From: Diphasiastrum complanatum
Taxonomy: Eukaryota; Streptophyta; Lycopodiopsida; Lycopodiales; Lycopodiaceae
Direction: 5' to 3'
NCBI GenBank assembly: GCA_029204225.1
Contig: CM055093.1
Span: 46,422,338 to 46,486,337 of the forward strand
Length of the DNA: 64,000 nucleotides
In this document: positions 10,701-22,123 of the stretch, in pieces
Position numbering within the stretch: the stretch's first letter is position 1
Layout: each line of letters begins with the position of its first letter
The notes under the pieces: model-generated
The model's input: only the letters and a program-made list of their open reading frames with translations
Told to the model about the DNA's origin: nothing
Database searches by the model: none
Position numbers and translations under genes: made by a program

Positions 10701-11690
10701 GCAGATCTTTGATTTCTGAGAACAGGGTTGATAAATCTGTCTTAAACTGCTACTCGGCCTTCCCAGTAAGTCAGGTCTGCTCCATAATCATTTGTTGGGT
10801 TCTTAAAGATGCATCTGCGGGATTATCCTTAATGAATAATCATGTATCTTTTAGCTATAGGACATTCCTAATAGAGGGAAGAGCCTGGAGTAAGAGCAGT
10901 AAGAGACATTTGAACGACCTTGAGACAGGCTGTGACCTGATTTTTTGTGAAGTTTGAAAGCCGCTGGAATGGAAGATGATTGGAAACCGCGTAGAAACAG
11001 GGGTTCGGATTCCCCGTGGACAACAGAGGATGTGAATATTGGCCATAAAGCCCAGATACCTTGCTGTGGGGAAGGACAAGACTCATCCTGTTTCCTCTCT
11101 TTCTCCCTGAAGCGATGGTGGAAGCGCAATTCAGCCTCCTATCATGCTTCTCTCATCGATGAGGCCTGCGGCTGAGAAGCCTTCTCTTCAGAAAAAGTTG
11201 CGGCTGGTTGAATCTCTGGTTGAATCCCTTTCTCCCTCTTGGATGTTGTTGAAGGGAAGCCGGCCCTAAGACTTTTTTACTTTGAAGAAGATAGGGTTTG
11301 TGTTTTTGTGAGGACCTTGGCCTTTTATGTTTTAAAACCTTTTGGTTTGGGCTTCTAGCACGCTTGTGCAAAGTCTCTTGAGCTAGTTTTATGCATGTGA
11401 TGATATTCAGCAGGACTTTGGATATCTAAATTTGATTTTAGATTGTAATCTAAAGTTTTTTTGTAATTGAAGATGATTGTCATTTTGGTATGCATTCAGT
11501 CTTTAATTACCAGTGGTTTATAGACTTTGAATCTTGCACTTCTATTAAGTATTGTCTTGGTGGAAAGATTTTGGAATGATTCTTACTTTTTTAGAGTCCT
11601 GTTGGACATATCCTCCAGTATCTTGTTAATGATTAAGTATGATTTTGGATTCCAGAAAATTATGATTGACGAATCATACGAATCTAAATA
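7702..11690. other. Long stretch without recognised genes
   Basis: Following the primer-binding site there is about 4 kb with only short incoherent open frames on both strands. No zinc knuckle, protease, RT or integrase motif was seen. It may be the non-coding interior of a large non-autonomous LTR element or simply decayed sequence. The only local structure I can support is the triplicated 26-mer at 9322-9399. Confidence 0.35.
9322..9399 (+). repeat. Tandem triplication of a 26-bp unit
   Basis: Three consecutive near-identical copies begin CAGACTAGTAGTGTTTTTCA at 9322, 9348 and 9374. The first two end AAGAT with one base difference, and the third diverges in its last bases. It is a small local tandem duplication with no sign of function. 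Confidence 0.85.
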
Positions 11691-11697
11691 TTTATGA

Positions 11698-12776
11698 TTG
11701 ACGGATCATAGACCAGCTGCACTGTCTAGGCTCCGTAAGGGGGACTCTGCTCTTGTCCAGATGGAGAGGTTTTTCTCTATTTACTATGTACATGATCCTG
11801 ATATGCGTTGTCGTCTTTTTTCTGTCACTGTCTTTCCGGTGGCTCTATATTCAGCAGAGACATGGTGTCCTGGCTTGTCTAGAGATACTTGGAGTGAAAT
11901 TTCACGTTTGCAGATCCTTATGCTTAGCCGGATGATCCATGCGAAGCAGTCAGTCTCCCATGATATCATACTGGCAGAGTTTGTCTCACCTCCACTGATT
12001 GTCGAGGCTATATTTCGGATTATCACATTCATTCATAGAGTCTCGGAGCTTGATTCATCCAGATATGTTGCTGTAGCTTTCACGTCCTCTCACACTCTAG
12101 CTAGTCAGCAGGCTAAGTCCTCATGGTTTCAGTGTTTCTGACCTTTTGAGTAGGTGGGGTTTATCTATATCTGATCTCCCGAATGGGACACACACGTATA
12201 TCCGCCAGCAGATTTACAGAGCTTACATCAGCACAGTGTGGTCTCACCCAGATCCAGCACGGGTCAAGCTCCATTTTTACCACACTCATCTTCTTCAGCT
12301 TGATATTTTCCATCCGGTCGGGTTATTTGTCTCAGACGTTATCTTTTGGCCTGCGTTATCATCTTAGTCAACTTAGGGTCTCTTCTCACCAGCTTGCTAT
12401 TGAGACAGGCAGATACACAGACACACCTCGACCGCTACGGATTTTTCAGTGCTGCTCTTTACAGGATATTGAGGATGAGTTCCATTTCATTTTCCGATCT
12501 CTAGCCTACTATGAGATCAGAGGCATATACCATTGCTTATCCAGAGATACTCCACGTACACTTGGTTCTTTCCTTGCCTTCTCAAATGTGAGATATGTTG
12601 GTTTATTATTACGAGAGATGTTTACTCTGAGATCTTCCTTTTTATTGGATGTTTGGATCATAGCCAGTCTCACATTACACACTTTTTTCATAAGAGGGAT
12701 AGAGATGAGACTTCTGACAGTGAGATGGACAGTCCAGTACGACAGTCCAGTACGACGACTCCTTCTAATGGGTGAT
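11698..12776 (+). pseudogene. LINE ORF2 3' fragment (C-terminal region)
   Basis: The translation parallels the C-terminal half of the LINE ORF2 at 51226-52689. Shared segments include SRLRKGDSALVQMERF, LYSAETWCPGLSRDTW, LMLSRMIHAKQSVSHDIILA and SSHQLAIETGRYTD. The frame is broken near 12140 and again near 12360, and the CCHC-like knuckle of the family is eroded (FQCCSLQDIEDEFHF here). The 5' end is truncated after the RT catalytic region, as expected for incomplete target-primed reverse transcription. The right end abuts the copia remnant at about 12784. This is a second, older member of the same LINE family. Confidence 0.8.
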
Positions 12777-12783
12777 GTCAGGA

Positions 12784-13629
12784 TTAGCCATGAATTGGCT
12801 GAGTGAGCTGACTGCAAAAAGCAATATCAGATCTATTGCAGACCATTACATACACGAGGGATCCAAGTATCGACTGATACGGATACTCTCTCATCTGCTC
12901 CTCTTCATGCTTGGTCTGAGGACATTGGTCCTTTGACAATCGCAGGCCTGGATCCATCGATGAGTGAGCTAATTTACAATTGATCATATTATATTTGATG
13001 AGGGTATTGTAAAGATATCTTTGCTGAGTGATATAGATCAGTTGTCTCGTTCTATCTCTGTGGATTGAATGCCCAGACAAAAGTGAGCTTCATCTAGATC
13101 GGGTCATGTTGAATTCGAAAGACAACATCTATTTTTAGCATCCTTCACCAGGTTGGTATTGTTGCTGAAAAACAACGTGTCGACGACATACAAGATGATA
13201 ATAATGAAAGAATACTCCACTCACTTGAAGTAGACATTACTGTCGGCAGTGCTTGGTTGAAAACCAAGTTGGATGAGAAATGTGTTGATCCTCTGAAACC
13301 AAGCTCTAGCTGATTGCTTCAAGCCGTAAAGTGCTTTATGGAACTTACAGACATGTTGCTTCATACCTTCATGAATGTATCCTTCACGTTGGAGCATATA
13401 GATGTCTTCTTCGCTGACTCCATTCGGATAAGTCGTATGTACATCGAGTTGATGTACTTCGAGGTCGGCTGCTACAACATATGATAGGAGGGCTCGGAAT
13501 CGATGAGTGCTTGACTAATGGACTGAAAGTCTTGTTGTAGTCGATGTTGGAAATCTGAGCAGATCCTCGTGCTACTAGTCGGGCCTTCCTTCGGTCGATA
13601 GCTCCATTGGCATTGTACTTGATCTTCAA
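12784..13629 (-). pseudogene. Ty1/copia reverse transcriptase, decayed
   Basis: On the - strand the copia RT start is recognisable as [20 protein letters not shown] followed by [11 protein letters not shown]. After a degraded middle the C-terminal RT segment reads TQQRYLYNTLIKYNM, SSMDPGLRLSKDQCP and YPYQSILGSLVYVMVCNRSD (the family usually has IGSLMYLMVCTRPD). Several frame breaks lie between 13100 and 13390. This is the 3' part of the element whose integrase lies at 14222-14683. RNase H and the 3' LTR are missing because the copy ends at the LINE fragment. Confidence 0.8.
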
Positions 13630-13639
13630 TCGATAAGAT

Positions 13640-14221
13640 TGCTGCCAGCAGGAGGTTCGATAGTGACTATGTCTGGTTCTTGATCAGAGAGGAATCCTCT
13701 CTGTCCATCGCTTCTTTCCAGAGATCAAAGTCTGATTGGCTAAGTGGCTCTTCGATAGTAGTCGATTCTTGCATTAAAAGACATACAAACTCAGGAATAT
13801 ACCTCGTGGGTTGTGTACGCACTCGGTTCGATCTTCTTGGAGGTGACGTTGGTTGATGATCCAATCCTTTGACTTGTCGTTGTTGAGTTACAACAACTTC
13901 TTCGTCTAACTCGCTGTCGAGTAGTCGATCAACTATGGGCACGCTTGAGCCAGAGGCTCGAATTGTCATGCTGCTGGCAGGTGTCAAAGCTTCACATGGA
14001 ACTTTGCCTTTGCCTTTGAAGTCGTTGAACTGATCCTCGATAAAGATTATATCTCTGCTGAATAAAATATGCTGGGTATCGGGGTCGTACATCTTGTAGG
14101 TATTGTCTGAGGAAGTGTATCTGATAAGGATGATCTTGAGACCTTGGAAGTCGAATTTCTTCCTTGTCTCCTTGGGGATCTGCACGTAGGTGATGCATAT
14201 GAACACTCGAAGGTTCCTCAA
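13640..14221 (-). pseudogene. Ty1/copia integrase C-terminus and linker to RT
   Basis: The frame contains the copia integrase-to-RT linker: a segment with FDFQGLKIILIRYTSSDNTYK and HILFSRDIIF, resembling the family pattern (LGYS..sKaYrvyd..t.kv..SRDV.F). It then shows the proline and serine-rich hinge SPPRRSNRVRTQPTRY and the RT lead-in [20 protein letters not shown]. It lies between the integrase core and RT remnants in the expected order for a - strand copia pol gene. Confidence 0.8.
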
Positions 14222-14683
14222 TGAAGGCTTAGATCCTATCCAAACCTCATGTGTTGTTTTGCCTGAGAGGGCCTTGGTCGAACATATGTTCTAGATGTAA
14301 GCTGCAGTGAAGACAGCTTCAGCCTAGAAGCTCTTCGACAAAGATGCGTGTGTCAGCATGCATTTGGCTTACTCAACTAGGGTACGATTCTTCCCCTCGG
14401 CTAAGCCATTTGACTTCAGCGAATAGGGAGTGATAAACTGATGTTCAACACCTTGCCTCTTACGGTACTCCTCGAATTTGGTAGAGGTGTACTCTCCACT
14501 ATTGTCGGACCTCAGGGCTTTGATTTTTTTACCAGTTTCTTTTTTTGCACGTTCCTTGAAGATCTTGAAGCAATCAAAAGCTTCTGATTTCTTCTTGATA
14601 AAGTACACCATCATTGTTCTTTTGGAAAATTCATAAATGAAAGTGATAAAATACTTTGCATCCTTCAATGAAGGATTCTGCAT
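14222..14683 (-). pseudogene. Ty1/copia integrase core, decayed
   Basis: The core shows AKYFITFIYEFSKRTMMVYF, then KIKALRSDNSGEYTSTKF, which contains the second catalytic Asp, and a GVEHQFITPYSLKSNGLAEG segment. The canonical last motif is TPYTPQQNGVAERKNR with catalytic Glu; here the Glu is retained (LAEGKNRTL). The first Asp-bearing strand is eroded at its start. The gene is interrupted near 14369 by a stop, after which further integrase-like sequence continues to 14222. Confidence 0.8.
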
Positions 14684-14712
14684 GGGAGCACAAATGTTTG
14701 TATGTACAACAT

Positions 14713-15010
14713 CTAATAATCCTCTAGCAATAGGATGATGGCTTGATCTAAATGGTTTCCTAGCCTTTTATCGACTAGACAGTTTTGACAGACAGGTAAT
14801 TTGACTTTCCTATCTGGATTGTCGAGATCAAGAACAATAGATTGCTTAGAAATTTGTACTACATAAGCATGATTCAAGTGACCAAGTCTATAACGCCAAA
14901 ATAAACTTTTATTGATTTGAATAGAAGTACTAAGAGCCTGACTAGAGGCAGAAAAGCAATGACTTAATTTGTACAAGTATCCATGTCTCTTTTCGAGTGC
15001 TAGGATCTTG
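14713..15010 (-). pseudogene. Ty1/copia GAG-pre-integrase and zinc-binding domain
   Basis: The frame reads FWRYRLGHLNHAYVVQISK and then LPVCQNCLVDKRLGNH. This is the copia pattern W H.RLGH.s...l..l followed by C..C..gK that precedes the integrase core. It lies directly upstream, in - strand order, of the integrase remnant. Upstream gag and protease are not recognisable. Confidence 0.75.
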
Positions 15011-15103
15011 CTGGGAGCGGTCTCCGAGGAAAGTTTGTTGGTATTTATAAGTGCACCTTATTTGATGACAAACTCTGAACATTGAATCCAGTCAACAAGC
15101 ATG

Positions 15104-15367
15104 TCAGTTTCTTATGCCAGTATTGTTGGTGAGTTGTTTGTTATCTTGACCAAATACATTGCATAGTTTAGGGTTTATGAATGTAGAGTGATACAATGTT
15201 TCGGTTCTGTATGAATCATTTTTGACAATGTTCAATGTTGCTGTTATGATTTGTCTCATGTTTTCTCTGTATTGTGTCCTTTGTTCTTTGTAGATTAAAT
15301 TTTGTATATCACCTAATATCGTTTTTGTCTTTGCAGATGGTCCAAATTGTTGTAAGGTATTAAACAT
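15104..15367 (-). other. Unrecognised coding-like remnant
   Basis: An 87-codon frame contains TLQQFGPSAKTKTILGDIQN and NIVKNDSYRTETLYHSTFIN. Composition is protein-like, but I cannot place it in a family. It may be a further relic of the unknown element represented at 1-5860, because a coding-like exon of similar style lies at 15471-15652 on the other strand. The copia remnant begins to its left. Confidence 0.25.
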
Positions 15368-15470
15368 TTGGACGTGATATTTTGGAGCTGTTTTGCTTTG
15401 GAGATTTTGTCAAAAGTTGTAGTGTCATATGGGTCATTGATCAATATACGTACTTTTTGTACTTAAACAG

Positions 15471-15652
15471 CTCGATGGACATTTTCTTCCACGAAATAGA
15501 CACTTAGTAATAGATGTGGAAGACTTTATGTGTAATATTAGACAACATATGAGTAGTGTCTCATTTGTGAGACTTGACAATTTAAGACAAATGCTAGATA
15601 GTATGGTGGAGCAAATTCACCTTATTCATAAATTTATTGATGATATTTTGTA
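15471..15652 (+). CDS. Terminal exon of an unrecognised gene (partial)
   Basis: A good acceptor (TTGTACTTAAACAG) ends at 15470 and is followed by an open frame LDGHFLPRNRHLVIDVED that runs to FIDDIL and TAA at 15650-15652. The 60-residue peptide is amphipathic and helical (VRLDNLRQMLDSMVEQIHLI). No upstream exon could be joined with confidence. Its style resembles the exons at 3-328. Confidence 0.3.
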
Positions 15653-15844
15653 ACATTCAGACTCTACGTCCTATTGAAATGCATACCCTTTTGGATTTAT
15701 CAAGTTTTCATGGATTGACTTTCATGAAATGTTTATAAATTTTATACGAGAGTACAATTGAATTTCATAACTCATACGGTCCTAAATCGTGCTTTGTTAA
15801 ATCGTCTATGTAAATTACGTCAGCTATTCGATTAATTCTGCTTA

Positions 15845-15944
<100 letters not shown>

Positions 15945-16121
15945 ATTCAACTGCATTAGTAAACAATCCACAATCAGCCTCTTGACATCGTCAAAAGCAT
16001 CGGCCACCACCCAAAATGCCCTCCTATCCAAAGCGCAAACCATCCGCAATCGACATCCGACCAAAACTCAAACCATCTGCAATCAAAGTTCGGGACCGCC
16101 CGTCATCGACGGGCTTACCCA

Positions 16122-16123
<2 letters not shown>

Positions 16124-16207
<84 letters not shown>

Positions 16208-16210
16208 ACG

Positions 16211-16251
<41 letters not shown>
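16124..16251 (+). repeat. (TC)n and (CA)n microsatellites
   Basis: TC tract at 16124-16202 and CA tract at 16213-16251, separated by GCATCACGCT. The flanks (15957-16400) contain short CCATC, CGTCAACAACGACC and CGGCCACC repeats and no gene. Confidence 0.97.
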
Positions 16252-16252
<1 letters not shown>

Positions 16253-16436
16253 ATCGACCGCCTGCACCATCGGCTGGCACTCTTCAGCCACGTACACACA
16301 CACACATACATTGGCCACCCGTCAACAACGACCACATCGGCCACCCGTCAACGACCATCGACTTTCCTCCTAAACCATCGATGCTTGCCCGTCAACAACA
16401 TACACTCTTTACTAGTATAAGTATACATATACATAT

Positions 16437-16440
<4 letters not shown>

Positions 16441-16513
<73 letters not shown>
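16441..16513 (+). repeat. (AC)n-(AT)n compound microsatellite
   Basis: AC tract at 16441-16490 continuing directly into an AT tract to about 16513, preceded by a few ATAC units. Sequence-derived only. Confidence 0.97.
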
Positions 16514-16559
16514 AATTAATTACAATGCTCTAGGAGCTTCTGTCAGGTTGTAAGTTGAT

Positions 16560-17290
16560 GAGACATTGCTTTTTGACAATGACATCAAATTTATCAAGGA
16601 AGTAAAAGCTATACTCTCAAAAGAATTTGATATGACATATTTAGGAGAAGTATAGTTTTTCCTTGGCATTCAAAGTTATAGAGACATGAACAACAAATTG
16701 ATTTTTACAAGTCAACAAAGATACCATGTAAACTTGTAAATTTTTCAGGGGATCCAGACATACTCATTGGAAGGCACTTATCAAAGTGCTAAGATATTTA
16801 CAAGTCACCAAAGAGCAGTGCATCTGCTACAACAAACCAAATGTAGAAGATAATCATGTTCTATATGACTACACATATGTAGATTGGGTAGAAAATGTGG
16901 ATACAATATAATCCACGTCAGACTATGTATTCCTACTCAACAATGGTTCAATTTTGTAGAACATCAAGAAGAAAACTCTGATAGCCTTATCATGTATTGA
17001 AGTATAATACATCTATGCAACACATGTAGTAAAACAAGGCATTTGGCTTGGACAATTACTTTTTGACATCACACTACCTCATAGTAATCCAAGTCAATTG
17101 TTTTGTGAAAATCAAAGTGCTATTGCATTGTTACTAAATACTAGGTTTCATTCCAAGACTAAACATATTGAGATAGAATACCATTATGTTAGAGAATTAT
17201 AAGCAGAGAAGTTTGTCTAATTTTATGCATAACATAGTTCATGACTGTAGAGATTTTCACTAAGGTTCTAAATTTAAAGAATCATAATAG
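16560..17290 (+). pseudogene. Ty1/copia RT C-terminus and RNase H, heavily decayed
   Basis: The + strand shows EVKAILSKEFDMTYLGEV, FFLGIQSYRD and TSQQRYHVNL, followed by KVLRYLQVTKEQCICY. Next come a degraded RNase H (STSDYVFLLNNGS for the usual STSGYvF.lg.g.isW) and HSNPSQLFCENQSAIALL with HSKTKHIEIEYHYVREL. This is the copia RT-RNase H order. Many stops and at least one deletion are present. It ends before a purine-rich run (AAGGGAGAGAG, 17342-17352) that resembles a polypurine tract, so a 3' LTR may begin near 17353, though I cannot delimit it. Confidence 0.8.
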
Positions 17291-17728
17291 ATTCTAAGAA
17301 GTACTCAAGTTAAGGATATGGACATTACATGAATTCTCATTAAGGGAGAGAGTTATAATTTGCACTTAATTTTTCTTTTAATGAGGACATGTCCAACCTG
17401 CAAAATACTCAGTTTTTATAACAATCTGAATAAATACATGGAGTTCAACACACTCTATAGAAATACAAGGGATTTGACATATTTTGTAGAAATACACCAA
17501 GGTCTAAAGACAAGTTCTAAAATATTGATCGACATAATTTCAAAAAATACCAATCGATGAAAATTTTGACTCAGTGTAAAAAGCCCATTCAATGGAAATG
17601 CCAAGCTCTGACCAATCAACGAATGCCGACTCAAAAAATGTCGATTGAGATTTTTGTGGTGCCACTCAATATGGATATCTTTTGTGTAGTCTAAATCTTT
17701 TAAGAATTGCCCTTAACTAGAGACCGTC

Positions 17729-18140
17729 TGTTGAAACGACCGACATGTCGGACCACATGTTGAGCGATTCTTGAGTATTTTTGCAAACTGTGTAGAAACA
17801 CGAATAAAACTGTAGAACTGAACGAATGAATGGATGTAGATTAAAGATTGATTATTCGGGATGAATCACTCTTTATAGTAGAATAATCCAACACATGCAC
17901 CACTAGTAGTACATTGTGACACCTCACGACACCTATGCCCTATCTGGGCCACATCATCCAGTTCCCCTATGACTCATTGATAGATCTATAAAAATCCACC
18001 ATCATGAGTTTAGGCCTCCAACCATTAATTATGACCATATGCACATGAGGGCCCCAAACCCCTCCTAATCATAATTAATTTACGGGTTGAGGTAGACCTC
18101 AAGTGGGATAATAAATTTGAGATCAGTCGTGGACATGACA
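17729..18140 (-). repeat. LTR of a - strand retroelement (probable)
   Basis: A 412-bp stretch with TGTTGAAACGACC at its left and GGACATGACA at its right fits TG...CA termini. Directly to its right a strong purine tract on the - strand (reverse complement of CTTCCCCCCTTA, from 18143) matches a polypurine tract adjoining a 3' LTR. The associated internal region to the right (18145-19110) shows no recognisable pol, and no second copy of this LTR is visible. Confidence 0.5.
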
Positions 18141-18144
18141 TTCT

Positions 18145-19110
18145 TCCCCCCTTATTCAAGTTTTGACCTCCAGTGCTTATTGCTTATCAACATAAGTGTA
18201 TCAGACAGAGTTATCAATTACTCATAGATAGTCTAGAGTACACGGCTACATCTGCTTTTGTTGTTTGTGCTCGCATCATCTGATTTGTACATGGTACTTA
18301 CTGAATCAGTCATACCTTCTTATTGCATTCAATATTATGTCAGACTGTATGCAAGCTTCTTTGAAGGTATTTTGAATTTGATAAATCTCTCATCGTTTAG
18401 TTTGAATTGTCAAATGTTTCAATACTGCATATTTTATATCTATCACTTACACTTGTGATTGTTTGTCTATGAAATCACTTTAGTACTAATGATTTCAAAG
18501 TGTCACTAAAAGATCAAACGTGACTACTGTCATGATGATTTTGTTTGATTTTTGATAGGCGTAGTCATGCATTAGAAGAAGGATTATTCCTTAGAGCCTG
18601 ATAGTTCGTCTGTCAACTTCGACTTTATCACTATCATTTTCTCTTTCCTTCTTCCAACCTTATTTACATATGCATTATCTCTATCCATAAATAAACTCTT
18701 GTGGATATAGTTTTCTCCCATCTGATTGTTGGAAGAAGGAAATCATCAAAATCAATGAGATTGATGTCGTAGACAAATATATAGATTGAATAATAATATA
18801 AAAAATATTCTAATGCTTAGACAAACCTATTAGAGAACAAAGAAGTATTCATTCACTATGACATAATAATGAATGCAATAAAACTGTATAATCGATTCAA
18901 TAAGTAGCATCTACAAATCAGATGAATAACAAACACAAAATAATAGCAGATGCAACCGCGCACTTGAAACTAACTCTTAATCTATGATCGACTCTATCTG
19001 ATGCCTTCCGCTAGCGATGAAGCAATACTAACAATACTCTATTATCATTGACTTCTCTTCAAAAGAGGAAGAAAGAAGAAGAATAGTAACACTAGAAATG
19101 ATCAACTATT
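18145..19110. other. No recognised genes
   Basis: Only short incoherent frames are seen. This may be decayed interior of the element whose LTR lies at 17729-18140. Confidence 0.35.
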
Positions 19111-19129
19111 TATATTAGTTAGGAATGTT

Positions 19130-20460
19130 GAATAGACTTATCCAAAATGACAATTCTATTCGCACCTTGTTGGCTATAGCTGCTGCACATGATTTGGACA
19201 TTCACCAAATGGACGTCTAGACAACATTCCTTCACGGATATATACAAGAAGACATATTCATTTATCAACCAGAAGGTACGTCCTTCAAGGAAAGGAGCAT
19301 TTGGTATGCAAATTGCATAAGGCATTATATGGTCTTAAGCAAGCTCCCAGGGCCTAGTATGAAAGAATCAATCATTTCTTGTTGCAGCATAATTTCACTT
19401 CTTGATCTGCAGACTTTAATGTGTATCTCAAGCATAAAGGGTCAAGCTATGTTGTAATAGCATTATACATTGATGATTTCTTGATTATCAACAATTCAAA
19501 TCAATTATTACAGGAAACCAAATTTATGCTTTCATCAGAATTTGAGATGACTGATTTAGGCCCAGTTCATTACCTTCTCGGTATGGAGATCAGCAGAGAT
19601 TGCGCAAGCAGAAGGATTGCTATAAGCCAAAAATCCTATTTTATCAATGTACTTCGCAGATATGGCATGGAGGACTGCAAGCCCATAGACACACCTATGG
19701 ATTTAGAATCTAAGCTGTCCAAAGACATGTGTTCCAAAACTCAAGCAAAGCAGCAAGAAATGTGCAGGTATCCCTATCAGTCTATCATAGGATCTATAAT
19801 GTATTCTATGATCTGCACACGACCTGATCTAGCATATGTAGTAAGCACACTGTTTCAATACATGTCCAATCCAGGTTTACACCATTGGAAAGCTCTGCAA
19901 AGAGTACTGAAGTACATTCAAGCTACGAAGCACTATGCTTTGAGCTATAATGACAATACATAAGCTACACTCACACTGACCACCTATTCAGATTCCGATT
20001 GGACAGGAGACGTGGATACCAGAAAATCCACATCAGGTTATATTTGTTTCCTTGCAGGAGGACCCATTTCATGGAACAGCAGAAAGTAGAAATGCATTTC
20101 GTTTTCCTCTACAGAATCCGAATATATTGCAGCTACATCAGCAGTGAAGGAGATAATTTGGCTAAGGAGGCTACTGCAGGATCTGCAATTCCCACAGATC
20201 GGTCCAACAATACTCTAGTGCGACAATCAGAGTTGCATAGCTCTATCTCTGAACCCACGAACTCATAATATAACTAAGCATATAGAAGTTCAATTCCATT
20301 TTCTTAGAGAGAAAGTTCAAAATAAAAATGTTGTACTAAGTTACTGTCATACAGACAATATGTTGGCTGATATTTTGACAAAGCCATTGTCTAGAGATAA
20401 ACATTCTACTTTAGTAGATATGATAAATCTCAACTATAGTTAAAGATTCATAACAATTTG
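19130..20460 (+). pseudogene. Ty1/copia reverse transcriptase and RNase H
   Basis: The 180-codon frame at 19421-19963 carries the RT active-site segment VVIALYIDDFLIINNS (YIDD), then LGPVHYLLGMEISRD, AISQKSYFINVLRRYGM, YPYQSIIGSIMYSMICTRPD and LHHWKALQRVLKYIQ. Just upstream, decayed sequence still shows LHKALYGLKQAPRA. Downstream, RNase H is readable across frame breaks: YSDSDWTGDVDTRKSTSGY, then SWNSRK. The final part reaches a degraded HIEVQFHFLREKVQ-like segment and LADILTKPL at about 20365-20395. It ends shortly before a polypurine tract and the LTR at 20474. N-terminal gag, protease and integrase are absent. Confidence 0.88.
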
Positions 20461-20463
20461 CTT

Positions 20464-20473
20464 AAGGGAGGAG
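20464..20473 (+). promoter_or_regulatory. Polypurine tract
   Basis: AAGGGAGGAG lies directly before the TGTTGGAATT start of the LTR and downstream of copia RNase H, the position where plus-strand DNA synthesis is primed. Confidence 0.75.
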
Positions 20474-20892
20474 TGTTGGAATTTAATCTAACTCCTACTC
20501 ATCCCAACAGCCCTTCTTCCTTCTCTGATTTTTATTCTCTCAAATGAAACCTGCAAAAAATGAACTGTTTTTTTACAGTCTGCATATATGAACTAATAGT
20601 CACTACAGTCTACATATTAACTCAGGTGTTTCAACAGGCGAAACACCCGACACCCGACATTGTCGTCTCTTTTTACCTTCTTGAGCAACTAAGTGTTTAG
20701 CGGCAGTTATGTAAGTTGTTTTTGGGCCATTTAGGCACTTCCAAAAAGGTGATATTTTTTGCGAAAAATGCGTCACTGCACTTTTACATGCGGTTTTCGA
20801 CAGGTGACAAAAAGACGAAAAATGCGACATTGCAGTTTTACACGGGATACTACACAGGCGACACTCTATAGAAATACATAGTATTTCAAGTA

Positions 20893-21384
<492 letters not shown>

Positions 21385-21485
21385 AAATGAGCGATTGAAG
21401 AGGAGAGTGCAGATACAACAGTAGATGACAGAGATAAAACGACCAGAATGGGTCTTTCAGTAGCGGACTCCTCATGGTTGGTGAT

Positions 21486-21667
<182 letters not shown>

Positions 21668-22111
21668 ACTTTAGCAATTGTTTTGAATTTGTAAGTAGAA
21701 TCACGTGCTTATCAGCGCAATTGTATTGTGATCTGATCGTTTTGTTTACAACATTATTGTAGAGATTCACTATTGTTCTACACCATCGCATTCTCGTCGA
21801 ATGATAATAACTCTCACTTCTCTTATACAAACATTATTATAAGAGAAATGTATGGCTATCTTTGATGCCTAAATTTATTCTACATTCTCTTCATATCATA
21901 TTATCACGATTAGGAAGATTGCATGGCCATCACAGATGCCTAATCATTTCTTGCATTCTCTCTTTCACGACAGTCTAAGACTCTTGCTCTGATAATCTGA
22001 TTCAACACAAAAGAACAGCTCATAAACTTCGTTCTCTACGTAATCCATGATCCTGTTAATAAGAATTTTTGTTTCATCAGTTGACATCAACATCCAAAAT
22101 GTCAACAGATG

Positions 22112-22123
22112 TGGTATCAGAGC
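22112..22123 (+). promoter_or_regulatory. tRNA-iMet primer-binding site
   Basis: TGGTATCAGAGC lies four bases after the CA end of the LTR at 20474-22107, marking the start of a second retroelement unit to the right. Confidence 0.7.

Noticed and set aside
10999-11024. GGGGTTCGGATTCCCC, resembling a tRNA T-arm
   Set aside because: I could not find a matching acceptor stem, D-arm or A-box at the right distance, so a tRNA gene or SINE is not supported.
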